Shown: positions 16,885 to 26,568, counted from the first letter of the stretch. The stretch is 64,000 bases of DNA from Candidatus Hydrogenedentota bacterium (GCA_029556545.1 JAKQEQ010000038.1:7131-71130), one strand, 5' to 3'. Program-made: numbers and translations. The notes: generated from the sequence alone by a model not told the origin.

Positions 16885-17982
16885 CTAACGATGCGCCGCC
16901 GCGTCCAGTTCCTCGAACGCGGCCTTCATCAGCAGCGGCCAGACAAGCGTCGCGTCCGCGTGGATTTCCGCGTAGCGGCCGCCGTCTTCCGGCGCGACGA
17001 ACTTGCCCCAACTCACCCCCTCCGAGTACGTGCAGCCGGACAGGCCGCCCCAGTGTACCGGCTCCGGGCAAATGCGGACGCCGTACTGAAAACGCGGCTC
17101 TTTGATTGCGATGCCGAGGCGCGCCGCCGTGATGTCGTAGTACGGGGCCACTTGCTGCGCCCAGTTCCGCGGCACGCCGCCGCCCACGGTGACGATGCCC
17201 AGCCGCGCGGCGCGCCCGATCAGCCGGGCGAACTCCTGCAAGTCCAGGAACGGGTTAAACGACGGAACCGCCTCGAACACCTCATCCGGCTCCAGGGTCT
17301 GGCCCGCGTCCGTCTTCCCGCGCGCGCGGAGGGCGGCGTGCATGGCGTGGGTCGAGAAATCGAGCCCCATCTCGCTGTCCGTGAACGCGGGGATAAAGAC
17401 CGGCACGCCTTTGCGCCACGCGCTACGCAGTATGCCCGGTCCCTGGTCCATCGCATCGAGCCGCTTGCCTACGGCGCGGCAGAACCGCGCCGACGACCAC
17501 ACGCCGCCCTCGGGCGCGTCGCGGTCGAGCACGTCGGCCACGAGCCGCGCCACGTCGTTGAGGTTGGCTTCCATCTCGAGGGTGTCGTAGATGCGGTTGT
17601 AGCCCTTCTCGAAGAGTTCCGCGTCGTCCGCGAGCGGATCCACGGCGTAGTGCGTCAGACCGATGGACTCGGTGAGGCCGTGCGCCATGAGCGCGCCCGT
17701 GGCGACGACCGCCTGCACCATGCCGCGGTCGATCATCTCGCACATGATGCGGCCCTGCTTCGCCACGGTCATCGCGCCCGAAACCGTGAGCACGACGGCG
17801 CACTCGGGGTCGCGAGCCATCGCGAGCAGGATGTCGAGCGCGTCGCCAAGCTGCCGCCCGCCGAAGGCGGTCCTGCCCATGGCGCGCAACAGCCCGGCGA
17901 AAGAATCGACGGCGTCGAGGTCGAGGCTTTCGAGCGGGCGCAACCCATCCTCGCGCCCGTCATGCAACCGGCGTGTGATCAT
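16885..17982 (-). CDS. Deoxyhypusine synthase-like protein (polyamine aminopropyl/aminobutyl transfer)
   Basis: 365 aa from the ATG at 17982; the open frame continues upstream but that part is out of family. Deoxyhypusine synthase hallmarks are the NAD-site T-x-S-G-A-M (VLTVSGAMTVA), V-A-T-G-A and the catalytic Lys in SEGVSWGKF, residue 327, matching the E-A-V-S-W-G-K motif of the eukaryotic enzyme. Bacteria lack eIF5A, so bacterial homologs are expected to make free polyamines such as homospermidine from spermidine or putrescine. It starts 26 bp after speD on the same strand, so the two form an operon. That pairing implies a polyamine pathway; the exact product is inference. Confidence 0.87.
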   Translation of the reverse strand: MITRRLHDGREDGLRPLESLDLDAVDSFAGLLRAMGRTAFGGRQLGDALDILLAMARDPECAVVLTVSGAMTVAKQGRIMCEMIDRGMVQAVVATGALMAHGLTESIGLTHYAVDPLADDAELFEKGYNRIYDTLEMEANLNDVARLVADVLDRDAPEGGVWSSARFCRAVGKRLDAMDQGPGILRSAWRKGVPVFIPAFTDSEMGLDFSTHAMHAALRARGKTDAGQTLEPDEVFEAVPSFNPFLDLQEFARLIGRAARLGIVTVGGGVPRNWAQQVAPYYDITAARLGIAIKEPRFQYGVRICPEPVHWGGLSGCTYSEGVSWGKFVAPEDGGRYAEIHADATLVWPLLMKAAFEELDAAAHR

Positions 17983-18008
17983 GCGAAGGACACCCCGCGG
18001 AAATTGTC

Positions 18009-18410
18009 TTAACAGGCGGCGAGGGCCGCGTCTCGCTCCGGCGCTTCCTCCGCGCGTGCCGGCAGATGGAACCGGGACATCTCGGTGATCGTGACGTCGC
18101 CGAGGTCCAATTCCTCCCGGATGTAGCGGAGCACATCCCGGGGCTCCGTATTGCCGCACGTGAACACGTCCATGGCAATCAGGCCCAGATCCGCGTAGGT
18201 ATGCGCCGAACAATGGCTCTCATCGAGCATAATGACGGCTGCAAAACCAGGGGGGGAGTCGCTACCGAATTTGTAGCGAATTTGCGACACGACCGTGGAA
18301 CCGGCGCGTTCCGCCGCTCGTGCCATCACGGAGAGCACGAGCTTATCGTTCAGACAAAGTTCCCGCGAGACGTTGCGACAATCGATGAGAAGATGCTTAC
18401 CCTTGTGCAA
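18009..18410 (-). CDS. speD: S-adenosylmethionine decarboxylase proenzyme (SpeD/SpeH type)
   Basis: 133 aa. Decarboxylates AdoMet to supply aminopropyl groups; the proenzyme self-cleaves to make a pyruvoyl group. The cleavage motif L-D-E-S-H is at residues 62-66 with Ser65 as pyruvoyl precursor, followed by S-A-H-T-Y and the catalytic FTCG Cys (residue 85). The start is a TTG at 18410, preceded by AGGAGGG eight bases away; it yields K-H-L-L-I-D, the family's opening strand. The longer frame to 18575 has no family similarity. It is the first gene of an operon with the deoxyhypusine synthase-like gene. No spermidine synthase (speE) is nearby. Confidence 0.88.
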   Translation of the reverse strand: MHKGKHLLIDCRNVSRELCLNDKLVLSVMARAAERAGSTVVSQIRYKFGSDSPPGFAAVIMLDESHCSAHTYADLGLIAMDVFTCGNTEPRDVLRYIREELDLGDVTITEMSRFHLPARAEEAPERDAALAAC

Positions 18411-18489
18411 CTCATAAACCCTCCTCTTGAGTTTCCGGACTCCTGGCGCCGCCTTACGCTTGGGTCTCCTTACTGAAGGAAGGCTTGGG

Positions 18490-18526
18490 GTCGGCTCGAA
18501 TGTCTGTTGTCCTAACAACAACCGAC
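18490..18526 (-). promoter_or_regulatory. Structured leader upstream of speD
   Basis: GTCGG/CCGAC and GTTGT/ACAAC pair into a stem with bulges in the untranslated leader, about 80 bases before the TTG start. It could be a regulatory hairpin; no known polyamine riboswitch is recognised. The rest of 18572-18820 holds only short GCCTCGC-type simple repeats (about 18750-18775). Confidence 0.3.
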
Positions 18527-18541
18527 TGTTAAGAGCGACAT

Positions 18542-18571
18542 ATAGTAAACATGCAGGCAGCAAGAAATCAA
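18542..18571 (-). promoter_or_regulatory. Possible promoter of speD
   Basis: Minus strand TTGATT, 18-bp spacer, TACTAT, giving a leader of about 130 nt before the speD start codon. Confidence 0.4.
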
Positions 18572-18840
18572 GCATTTTTTTCGCGCCGATTCTTGCCGTC
18601 TCGTTCGCGCCTTCGACGACGGTCCCGCGCGGTTCGCCGCGCCACGCCCGCCATCCTCATCCTTTCCACCCCTATACACCGCCCGGCGCCGTTTTATTCG
18701 CCTCGAAGCCAATCCCGGCCGCTACTGCCTTCCTGTTCGTTCTCGTTCTCGCGCCTCGCGCCTCGCGCCTCGAATTTCCCGTCCCGACGCGCTATCCTAG
18801 CGCCGCTGCCACAAAAATCACCGCCGGAGGGAACGATACG

Positions 18841-20505
18841 ATGCGCCTGAAGAGTCGCCTTATCCAAGTCGCCTATGCTTTATTGCCGTACCTTCTCCTG
18901 AGCGTGTCGCTCAACGCCTGCGCGCAGCCGAAACCCGATCTCGTCATGCTGCCCATGTCGGACGGCGTGCGCCTCGCCACCGATGTCTATCGCCCGGCGG
19001 GCGAGGACCCGTCGCCGGTGATCCTCATGCGCAGCACCTACGGCCGCGGAGGCGGGGGTGTCGAGGACCTTCTCGCCCGCGGCTACGCCCTCGTCGTTCA
19101 GGACGTGCGCGGCAGGGGCGACAGCGAGGGCGAGGCCTATGTCTTCAACGCGGACGGCTGGCGGCCCGGCCTCACGGACGGCGCGGACACGGTCGCCTGG
19201 ATCAAGGCGCAACCGTGGTGCAACGGGAAGATCGGCACCCAGGGCGGCTCGGCCCTCGCGATTACGCAGATGCTGCTGGCCCCCGCGACGACGGACCTGC
19301 TGGCCCAATGCCTCGAAGTCGGCCCCGCGAGCCTGTATCACGACGTCGTGTACACCGGGGCCGTGTTCCGCAAATGCCTCATCGAGGGCTGGCTCAAGGC
19401 CATCCAGGAGCCGCATCTCATCGATGTTTACAAGGCCCATCCGACATATGACGACTTCTGGGCGTTCTACAACGTCGTGCCCAAGGCCGGGCAGGTCACC
19501 GCGCCGGGGTTGTTCATCGGCGGCTGGTACGACATTTTCGACCAGGGCACCATCGACGCCTTCCTCGCCCGCGAGCGCGATGGCGGCGAAGGCGCGCGCG
19601 GCCGAAATTACCTAGTCATGAAGTGGTCCGGTCACGGGCCCGACAACAAGGAATCGGAATACCGCTACAACGAGAACCGGTTCGATCTGAAGATCGGCGA
19701 CCTGCGCCGCGCCTTCTTCGATTATCACCTGAAAGGGGACGAACTCTCGTTAGACGGCTGGCGTAAGGTCCACTACTACACGATGGGCGATGACACGACC
19801 CCCAACGCGCCCGGCAACGAGTGGCGCACCGCAGACGCCTGGCCCCCGTTCGAGACTGTGCCGACTTCGTTCTATCTACACCGTGACGGCGGCCTCGAAA
19901 CCGCGCCGCCCGCGAGCGACGACGCGTTGAGCTTCACGTTCGACCCGGCAAATCCGTTTCCGACCCTCGGCGGACCGAACCTGCTCATCCCCTTCGGCCC
20001 CTTCGACCAGCGCAAAATCCGCGCGGGCCGCGACGACCTGCTGATATTCGCGACCGCGCCGTTCGAAGCGCCCATCGAGGCCACCGGGCGCGTCTCGATT
20101 ATGCTTTACGTTTCCTCGGACGCGCCCGACACGGACTTCACAGCCAAGCTGCTCGATATCTACCCCGAAGGCGACGCCCGCGAAATCAACATCCTCGACG
20201 GCGTAATCCGGGTCAAGCACCGCGACAGCCTCGAATCCGCCGCGCCGCTCCTGACCGGCCCCGAGGAGGTCGTGCGCGTGACCATCGACCTCTGGAGCAC
20301 AAGCTGGGTCTTCAACACGGGTCACCGCATCGGCCTCCACGTGTCGAGCAGCAACTACCCGCGCTTCGAGGTCAACCCCAACACCGGCGACGACTTCCCC
20401 CGCGACGGCGTCCCCATGCGCCCCGCCCGCAACACCGTCCACATGGCCCCCGGATACCCCAGCGCGCTCGTGCTGCCCGTCCGGCCGCAGACAAGTTCCG
20501 GATAA
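18841..20505 (+). CDS. CocE/NonD-family alpha/beta hydrolase (S15-like), probable lipoprotein
   Basis: 554 aa from the ATG at 18841, with GGAGGG ten bases upstream (frame open to 18427). The N-terminus is a hydrophobic signal ending L-N-A-C, a plausible lipobox. The catalytic S15 domain has DVRGRGDSEG, the nucleophile elbow region GTQGGSALAITQ, the Asp region GGWYDIFDQG and the His region KWSGHGPD. A C-terminal jelly-roll domain follows (about residue 340 on: DAPDTDFTAKLLDIYPEG), as in cocaine esterase and X-Pro dipeptidyl-peptidase. The elbow reads G-G-S-A-L-A rather than the common G-x-S-Y-x-G. Acts on esters, amides or dipeptides; substrate unknown. Confidence 0.87.
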   Translation: MRLKSRLIQVAYALLPYLLLSVSLNACAQPKPDLVMLPMSDGVRLATDVYRPAGEDPSPVILMRSTYGRGGGGVEDLLARGYALVVQDVRGRGDSEGEAYVFNADGWRPGLTDGADTVAWIKAQPWCNGKIGTQGGSALAITQMLLAPATTDLLAQCLEVGPASLYHDVVYTGAVFRKCLIEGWLKAIQEPHLIDVYKAHPTYDDFWAFYNVVPKAGQVTAPGLFIGGWYDIFDQGTIDAFLARERDGGEGARGRNYLVMKWSGHGPDNKESEYRYNENRFDLKIGDLRRAFFDYHLKGDELSLDGWRKVHYYTMGDDTTPNAPGNEWRTADAWPPFETVPTSFYLHRDGGLETAPPASDDALSFTFDPANPFPTLGGPNLLIPFGPFDQRKIRAGRDDLLIFATAPFEAPIEATGRVSIMLYVSSDAPDTDFTAKLLDIYPEGDAREINILDGVIRVKHRDSLESAAPLLTGPEEVVRVTIDLWSTSWVFNTGHRIGLHVSSSNYPRFEVNPNTGDDFPRDGVPMRPARNTVHMAPGYPSALVLPVRPQTSSG

Positions 20506-20578
20506 CAAATGCTCGGCCGAATCCCCCCGTACTCATTGCCTCGCTGCCGCACTTGCCGTGGCCTCGCGACCGCCCCGC

Positions 20579-22951
20579 CTACTCCCGCTCTTTGAGGACC
20601 TCGACGAGGTCGAGGCGGCGGACTTTGACGTTGACGGCGAGGTTGGCGATGAGGATGAAGGCGATGGTGAGGATGGTGGTGACGATGAGCGTGCGTGGTT
20701 CGATGTGGAAAGGCAGGCGGTAGAGGTCGGAGTCGTACGCGCGGATCAGGAGCCTGCACAAAGCGAAGCCGCAGGGGAACCCCGCGATCAGGCCGAGGCC
20801 GCCGAGGACGAAGTTTTCGACGTACAAGATGCGGCCCACCTCGGAGATGGTCAAGCCCATGACGCGCAGCGACGCCAGTTCGCGCTGCCGTTCGGCGAGC
20901 GAGACCGAGGTAACGTTGTAGATTACGGCGAAGGCAATGACGCCGGCAAACAACACGAGCATGACGTTCATCACCTTCATGCTCTGCGCGATGGTGTCGA
21001 GCACGGCCTGGTAGGCCCGATCGCGCGAGACGATGGAGGCGATGGCGGCCACGTCGCGCAGGACGACGTCCGCGTCCGCGTTCCGGCCCTTTTCGGTGCG
21101 CAGGAGCGCGGCGTTCATGGCGAACGGTTCGTCGAGCAGCCGACTCAGCGCGTCGATGTTCATGTAGGCGCCAATCCCAAGATACTGCCGGTAGACGCGG
21201 CGCACGACGACCTCGCGCTCCTTCTTGATACGGCCCATGAGCGGCTTGAGCGTTACGCGGTCGCCGACGGCGACGCCGAGGGTCCGCGCGACGTGTTCGT
21301 CGAGGCTCAGGCCGTCCTCACCAACGTCAACGTGCGCGCCCTCCGCGTCGAGCAGGCGTTGCAGCCGCGCGTCGCGGGGCAGGCCGGTCACGATGATGTC
21401 CTTCTTGCGCCAGCCGTTGCGCATCTCGAAGGGGTATTCGAGGACCGGCTCGGCTTCGCGCACGTGGGCGAAGCGCAACACGTCGTAGTAGGTGGGCTTG
21501 CCCTGTTCGAGTTGGAAGCTGACCTTCAGGTCGTGGCGCTGCATTTCGTAGAACTGCATGTGCAGCCCGTAGCGAAAGGCGTCCACGGTGAAGAAGCCCA
21601 CGATGAGGATGGCGGCGGAGACCATGACGCCGAAGGCGCTGATGCCGGCGCGAAAAGCGTTGCGCGAGATGTTGCGGCAGATCATCTTGCCCGCGAAGCC
21701 GAGCCGCCGCCAGACGCGCGTAAAGCGTTCGAGCCAGACCCGGTGCGCGTGACGGGGCGCCGCGGGGCGCATGGATTCGGCGGGGTGGATGCGGGCGGCG
21801 CGCAAGGCCGCGCTGAGCGCGCCGAGCACGGCGAACCCGAGCGCGATGCCGACTGAGCGCGTGAGCACGTCCGGGTAGACGCGCGCTTCGAGTAGCGGGA
21901 ACTGATAGAACTGGACGTATATCTGGACCATCTCGTACGCGAGCCACTGGCCGACGCCGAACGCGCCGACCGTGCCGAGCGCGGCGAGGATCAGGGCGAA
22001 TTGCAGGTAGTGTACGGCCACCTGGAGATTGGTGTAGCCGTAGGCCTTGAGCAGGCCGATCTGGGTGCGCTCGGTGCGGACCATGCGGTTGAGGAGCACG
22101 AGCAGGATCAGCGCGGCGATGCCCTGGAAGATGGCCGGCACAATCCGCGCGGACACGCCAAGCCCCTTGATCTCGTCGGAAAGGAACCGGTTGGAAATCT
22201 GGTCTTCGCGTTTCGTCTTCGCGAATACGCCGTAAGACTCGAGCGTCTGCTCCGCCCGATCGAGGACGCCGTCCAGCACGGCGATCTCATCCACGACGCC
22301 GATGATGTTGTTGCAGGCCTCGCGCATGTCGAGGGCCGTCTCGGCGAACGGCTCGGGCACCCACAGAATGCCGAAACGCTCGAAGCTGGGCACGAGTTCC
22401 TGGACGTTGCGGATCATGTACACGTACTCGGGCGAAAGCGCAAGACCGACGATCCGCAGCGGATAGCGCCGGCTCTCGATCGAGACATCGATCCGGTCGC
22501 CGAGGGCGAGGCCGTTGTGCAGGGCAAACCGCTCGTTGACAATCACCTCGTTCTGCGCGCCCTCCGAGAAGTAACGACCCCGACGCAGGCAAATATCGTT
22601 GAGCACGGGCTCGGGCGTCTCCGGCATCGAGATGAGGCGTCCGATACGCGACTCGCGCTCGCCGGGAACGTCGACCTTCACGTCCTTCACAATGCGGCCA
22701 CGCACACGGCGCGCGCCCGGAATCGCGGACAACCGCGCGGCGACCGTACGCGGCGCGCGCTCGAGATATATCTCGAAATCGGCGAAGCGGTACTGCGCGT
22801 AGTAGGTGTCGCGCGTCAGCACGAGGTTCCGATAGGCGGAGGCGATGCAGATGTAGCAGGCCGTGCCGCACAGCACGACCATGATGACGGCCAACGACTG
22901 CCCCGGCGTCTTCAGCAGTGCGCGGAGCAGTTTCTTGTGCAGGACGCGCAT
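20579..22951 (-). CDS. ABC transporter permease, FtsX/MacB-like with two permease repeats
   Basis: 790 aa. One N-terminal transmembrane segment is followed by a large extracytoplasmic domain, three membrane helices near residues 265-385, a further single helix near 435 with a second extracytoplasmic domain, and three C-terminal helices (VMLVLFAGVIAFAVIYNVTSVSLAER...). This doubled FtsX layout is typical of the YtrF/LolE-like 'DUF214' exporters. The ATG at 22951 overlaps the stop of the ATPase gene (TGATG). Likely exports lipids, lipoproteins or antimicrobial compounds; no adaptor gene is adjacent. Ends 73 bp from the convergent CocE-like gene. Confidence 0.88.
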   Translation of the reverse strand: MRVLHKKLLRALLKTPGQSLAVIMVVLCGTACYICIASAYRNLVLTRDTYYAQYRFADFEIYLERAPRTVAARLSAIPGARRVRGRIVKDVKVDVPGERESRIGRLISMPETPEPVLNDICLRRGRYFSEGAQNEVIVNERFALHNGLALGDRIDVSIESRRYPLRIVGLALSPEYVYMIRNVQELVPSFERFGILWVPEPFAETALDMREACNNIIGVVDEIAVLDGVLDRAEQTLESYGVFAKTKREDQISNRFLSDEIKGLGVSARIVPAIFQGIAALILLVLLNRMVRTERTQIGLLKAYGYTNLQVAVHYLQFALILAALGTVGAFGVGQWLAYEMVQIYVQFYQFPLLEARVYPDVLTRSVGIALGFAVLGALSAALRAARIHPAESMRPAAPRHAHRVWLERFTRVWRRLGFAGKMICRNISRNAFRAGISAFGVMVSAAILIVGFFTVDAFRYGLHMQFYEMQRHDLKVSFQLEQGKPTYYDVLRFAHVREAEPVLEYPFEMRNGWRKKDIIVTGLPRDARLQRLLDAEGAHVDVGEDGLSLDEHVARTLGVAVGDRVTLKPLMGRIKKEREVVVRRVYRQYLGIGAYMNIDALSRLLDEPFAMNAALLRTEKGRNADADVVLRDVAAIASIVSRDRAYQAVLDTIAQSMKVMNVMLVLFAGVIAFAVIYNVTSVSLAERQRELASLRVMGLTISEVGRILYVENFVLGGLGLIAGFPCGFALCRLLIRAYDSDLYRLPFHIEPRTLIVTTILTIAFILIANLAVNVKVRRLDLVEVLKERE

Positions 22952-23679
22952 CACCACTCCAGTTCGTCGGTCGTCAAGCGCCGCGCGTTCACGACGATAT
23001 CGCGCGCGTGGCCGTCCGACATGCGCACGACCCGGTCCCCCATGCCGCCGATGGCCGCGTTGTGCGTGATGACGACCAGCGTCGTGCCGAGGCGGACGTT
23101 GATGTCGCTGAGCACTTCGAGCACCACCTTGCCCGTCGAGAAGTCCAACGCACCCGTCGGCTCGTCGCAGAGCAGGATTTCAGGCCGCTTCGCCACAGCC
23201 CGCGCGATGGCGACGCGCTGCTGCTCGCCGCCCGACATCTGCGACGGGAAATGCGCGCGGCGCGCCTCGAGGCCGACCAGACGCAATGCCTCGATGGGCG
23301 CTATCGGGTCGTCGGCAATCTCCGTGGCCAGCGCGACGTTCTCCTCCGCCGTGAGGTTCGGCATGAGGTTGTAGAACTGGAACACGAAACCGATGCGCGA
23401 ACGGCGATAGCGCGTGCGCTGTGCGTCCGTGTAATTCGTCAGCACTTCGTCGCGGAAGTACACCTCGCCGGCGGTCGGCGCATCAAGCCCGCCGATGATG
23501 TTGAGGAGCGTGCTCTTGCCCGATCCGCTCGGGCCGAGGATCACGAGGAACTCCCCCGCCGCCACGTCGAGCGTCACCCCGCGCAGCGCCGAAACCGTGA
23601 CCTCGCCCATGCGATAGTCCTTGCAGAGGTCGCGCACGCGAAACACGATGTCCCGGCCGTTTCCCGCGTCCTCCGACAT
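22951..23679 (-). CDS. ABC transporter ATP-binding protein, LolD/MacB type
   Basis: 242 aa from the ATG at 23679, with GGGAG ten bases upstream; an in-frame ATG at 23703 has no site. Walker [11 protein letters not shown]-loop in GFVFQFYNL, signature MSGGEQQR, Walker [10 protein letters not shown], and the H-loop VITHN are all intact. The length and the S-A-L-R-G-V...LNIIGGLD pattern place it with the LolD/MacB/FtsE-like group that powers FtsX permeases. It is translationally coupled to the permease gene downstream by a TGATG overlap. A two-gene exporter without a membrane-fusion protein nearby. Confidence 0.93.
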   Translation of the reverse strand: MSEDAGNGRDIVFRVRDLCKDYRMGEVTVSALRGVTLDVAAGEFLVILGPSGSGKSTLLNIIGGLDAPTAGEVYFRDEVLTNYTDAQRTRYRRSRIGFVFQFYNLMPNLTAEENVALATEIADDPIAPIEALRLVGLEARRAHFPSQMSGGEQQRVAIARAVAKRPEILLCDEPTGALDFSTGKVVLEVLSDINVRLGTTLVVITHNAAIGGMGDRVVRMSDGHARDIVVNARRLTTDELEW

Positions 23680-23736
23680 GATTTCATGGCTCCCTTCCGG
23701 CATCCGCCGCTATTGTACGGGCAAACGGCGGCTGCT

Positions 23737-26568
23737 TCACGCGCGGGGCGCTTCGGGATCGATCGCCGCCGCCAGCAGTTCCGCCATGTGGATCGGGGTG
23801 CGCGGCGTCAAGTGCGCGATCTGGTGGCGGCAACTCGTGCCCGAGGCCACGACGCGCGCCGTCTCCGGAAGCGCGTTTAACATCGCCACCAGCGGCTCGG
23901 CAACCTTGACCGATACGTCGTACTTGCCGACTTGCGCACCGAACGCGCCGGCCATGCCGCAACAGCCCGTATCCAGGAGCGTCACGTCGTTGCCGGGGAT
24001 GCGCCTCGCGACCCGCGCCTGCACGGCGGCATCCGTAAGCGCCTTCGCGTGGCAGTGCGCGTGGATGGCCGTCACGCGCGGCGCCTCGCCAAACCGGAGC
24101 GCGTCCGGCGTTTCCACGAGCAGATTCTCGACGAATTGCTCGAAAAGGAAGCAGCGTTGCGCGACGGACTCCGCACCATCGAGGCGCAGTTCCCGGTAGT
24201 CCTCGATGAACATGCTGAAACACGACGCTTCGAGGAACACGATGGGGTCGCCCGATTCCCGCAGGCGCGTGAGATTCTCCCGCCCGAAGGACGCGGCAAG
24301 ATCGACGCGGCCCATGCTGAACGCCGGGCGGCCGCAGCAGGCGTGCCCGAGCGGCACGACGACCTCGAAGCCCGCCGCCTCGAGCACGCGCACCGCCGCG
24401 ATGCCGATGTTCGGCTCGTGGTAGTTGCAGAAGCAGTCGTTCCACAGGATCACCCGGCCCCGCCGACCCGCCGAGGGGATGGGCCGCGCGACGAACCAGC
24501 GGTCGAACGATTCGTCCGCATACGGCGGCAGGGGACGTCGCGCGTCAATGCCGATTGTCGTTTCCATGAGCCAGCGCAGCCAGCGCCACTCGAGCGAGGC
24601 GTTCGCCAGACGCGGCAGCGTCGCGCCGACGCGGCCCAATCGGTCCACGCGGCTGAACAGCCGCTCGGCGATGCTCAGGCCATTCTTCCGCTGACGCGCG
24701 TGCAGCAGTTCCGCTTTGAGCAGCGGCAAGTTCACGTTCGACGGGCATTCCGCGGTACAGGCCCTGCACGACAGGCAGTAGGCCAGCGCCTGTTCGAGTC
24801 CTTCGGAATCGAGCGGGTGCGCGTGCGCGTCGAGCCGGCGTTCGAGCACGGCGCGAATCGCATTCGCGCGCCCGCGCGTGGACATGATCTCCTCCCCCGT
24901 GGCGGCGAAGGTCGGGCACATGGTCGGCGTGTCTTTCCGGCAGCCGCCGCAGCCGTTGCATTGTTCGAGGTTTCCGACGAAGCTCTTGTCCTTCGCCGCA
25001 AACGCGAGCGCGGGCGCGAAGGGCAGGTCGATGCGCGCGCCCGCGCCCTGGCGCAGGTCGCCGTCGATCCGCGCGCCGTCCGGGAAGATTTTCCCCGGGT
25101 TCATGATCCCCGTCGGGTCGAATATTGCCTTGATCCGCCGCATCAGGTCGATCAGTCCCGGTCCGATCTGTTCTTCCAGGAACTCCGCGCGCGCGATGCC
25201 GACGCCGTGCTCCGCCGCAAGCGAACCGTTGAACTCGCGCGTCAGTCGCGATATGCCCTCCGCCACGCGCCGGAACTTCGCGATATCTTCCGCCTTGTGC
25301 AGGTCCACCACGGGCCGGACGTGCAGCAGCCCCGAGGCCGCGTGGCCGTAGTAGGACGCCTCGAGGTCCAACGGCACGAGCAAATCGCGCACGCTCGCCA
25401 CAAACTCCGGGAGTCGCTCCGGCGGCACAGCCACGTCCTCGACGCCCGCCGCCGGCTTCGCGGGACCCGCGCACCCCGACAAGAGAGACAGCCCCGCCTT
25501 GCGCAGGTTCCACACGTGCGCCATCTCCGCCGCGTTCTTGCAGACATACGACCGCAGCCCGAGGTTCATGCGCGTGAGCGCTTCGAGCTTGTCCCGGTCG
25601 TCCTCGTAGAACTCGACCAGCAGGATCGCCTTGCACGGTTTGCTGTCGAGTCCGAGCAGGTCGCGCGCCGCCTTGAACGGAAGCTGGCCGCGCGTCTGGT
25701 CGAAGAGCACGTCGTCGATGTGCTCGATGCCGACCGGATCGAGTTCAAGCAGGCGCACCGTGGCCTGCATGGCCTCCTCGACCGACGCGAAAAAGAGAAT
25801 GCCGAGGCCCTTTTGCTTCGGGATCGGCACAAGACTCAGTTCCGCGGAGCAAATGGTCGCCAGCGTGCCTTCGCTGCCGCCGAGCAACTTGCTCACATCG
25901 CGCGGATGGCGCAGATACCGGTCCACCGCGTAGCCCGGCCAGCGTTTCACGATCCGCTCGTGAAACCGCGCGCGAATCTCGTCCGAGAACGGCGCGATCA
26001 GGCGATCGATCTCGTCGACCCGTTCGGCAAGACCATTCTTCTCGACACCCACCTCGACGACACACCCGTCCGCCAACGCCACCTCGAGGCTGCGCACGTG
26101 GTCGATGGTCACCCCATAGATTGGCGCGCGCGCGCCGCTCGAGTTGTTCGCGATCATGCCGCCGACCGTCGCGCGCGAACTCGTGGCCACGTCCGGGCCG
26201 AAGCACAACCCATGCGGCTGGAGGTAGGCGTTCAACTGGTCAAGCACGACGCCTGCGTCCACGCGAACCGTGCGCGCCTCCTTGTTGAAGTCAAGGATGC
26301 GCCGGTTGTGACGGCTCAAGTCAATCACCAGCCCCGGACCAATGGCCGCACCGGCCAGGCCCGTGCCCGCGCCGCGCGGCGTCGCCGTAAGACCCGCGTC
26401 CGCCGCCGCCCGCACCACTGCAGCCGTCTCGCGTGCCGACTTCGGGAACGCTACAGCTTCCGGCACAATCTGGTAAAGTGACGCGTCCGTGGCGTATAAC
26501 TGCCGCGTCAAATCGTCCGTGCGGACCTCGCACACCGCCGCGAGGGCTCTTTCTTGCGTTGAATGCAT
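23737..26568 (-). CDS. FAD- and Fe-S-binding oxidoreductase, YdiJ/Dld-like fusion
   Basis: 943 aa. Residues 1-480 are a GlcD/D-lactate dehydrogenase-type FAD domain (PRGAGTGLAGAA, ANNSSGA, YGHAASGLLHVRP, EHGVGIAR). Near residues 537-600 lie two ferredoxin-like clusters, C-N-G-C-G-G-C...C-P and C-L-S-C-R-A-C...C-P. The C-terminal third carries two CCG modules (ACCGRP near 741 and GCCGMAG near 868) as in heterodisulfide reductase and GlpC. Such fusions oxidise D-lactate or D-2-hydroxyacids such as 2-hydroxyglutarate and pass electrons to the quinone pool or another carrier. AAAGGAGTC precedes the ATG. Substrate is inferred from family only. Confidence 0.9.
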   Translation of the reverse strand: MHSTQERALAAVCEVRTDDLTRQLYATDASLYQIVPEAVAFPKSARETAAVVRAAADAGLTATPRGAGTGLAGAAIGPGLVIDLSRHNRRILDFNKEARTVRVDAGVVLDQLNAYLQPHGLCFGPDVATSSRATVGGMIANNSSGARAPIYGVTIDHVRSLEVALADGCVVEVGVEKNGLAERVDEIDRLIAPFSDEIRARFHERIVKRWPGYAVDRYLRHPRDVSKLLGGSEGTLATICSAELSLVPIPKQKGLGILFFASVEEAMQATVRLLELDPVGIEHIDDVLFDQTRGQLPFKAARDLLGLDSKPCKAILLVEFYEDDRDKLEALTRMNLGLRSYVCKNAAEMAHVWNLRKAGLSLLSGCAGPAKPAAGVEDVAVPPERLPEFVASVRDLLVPLDLEASYYGHAASGLLHVRPVVDLHKAEDIAKFRRVAEGISRLTREFNGSLAAEHGVGIARAEFLEEQIGPGLIDLMRRIKAIFDPTGIMNPGKIFPDGARIDGDLRQGAGARIDLPFAPALAFAAKDKSFVGNLEQCNGCGGCRKDTPTMCPTFAATGEEIMSTRGRANAIRAVLERRLDAHAHPLDSEGLEQALAYCLSCRACTAECPSNVNLPLLKAELLHARQRKNGLSIAERLFSRVDRLGRVGATLPRLANASLEWRWLRWLMETTIGIDARRPLPPYADESFDRWFVARPIPSAGRRGRVILWNDCFCNYHEPNIGIAAVRVLEAAGFEVVVPLGHACCGRPAFSMGRVDLAASFGRENLTRLRESGDPIVFLEASCFSMFIEDYRELRLDGAESVAQRCFLFEQFVENLLVETPDALRFGEAPRVTAIHAHCHAKALTDAAVQARVARRIPGNDVTLLDTGCCGMAGAFGAQVGKYDVSVKVAEPLVAMLNALPETARVVASGTSCRHQIAHLTPRTPIHMAELLAAAIDPEAPRA

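Noticed and set aside
20558-26481. Plus-strand frames of up to 849 codons opposite the ABC and FAD/Fe-S genes
   Set aside because: Antisense shadows; no ribosome sites and no recognisable domains, while the minus strand has clear family motifs.
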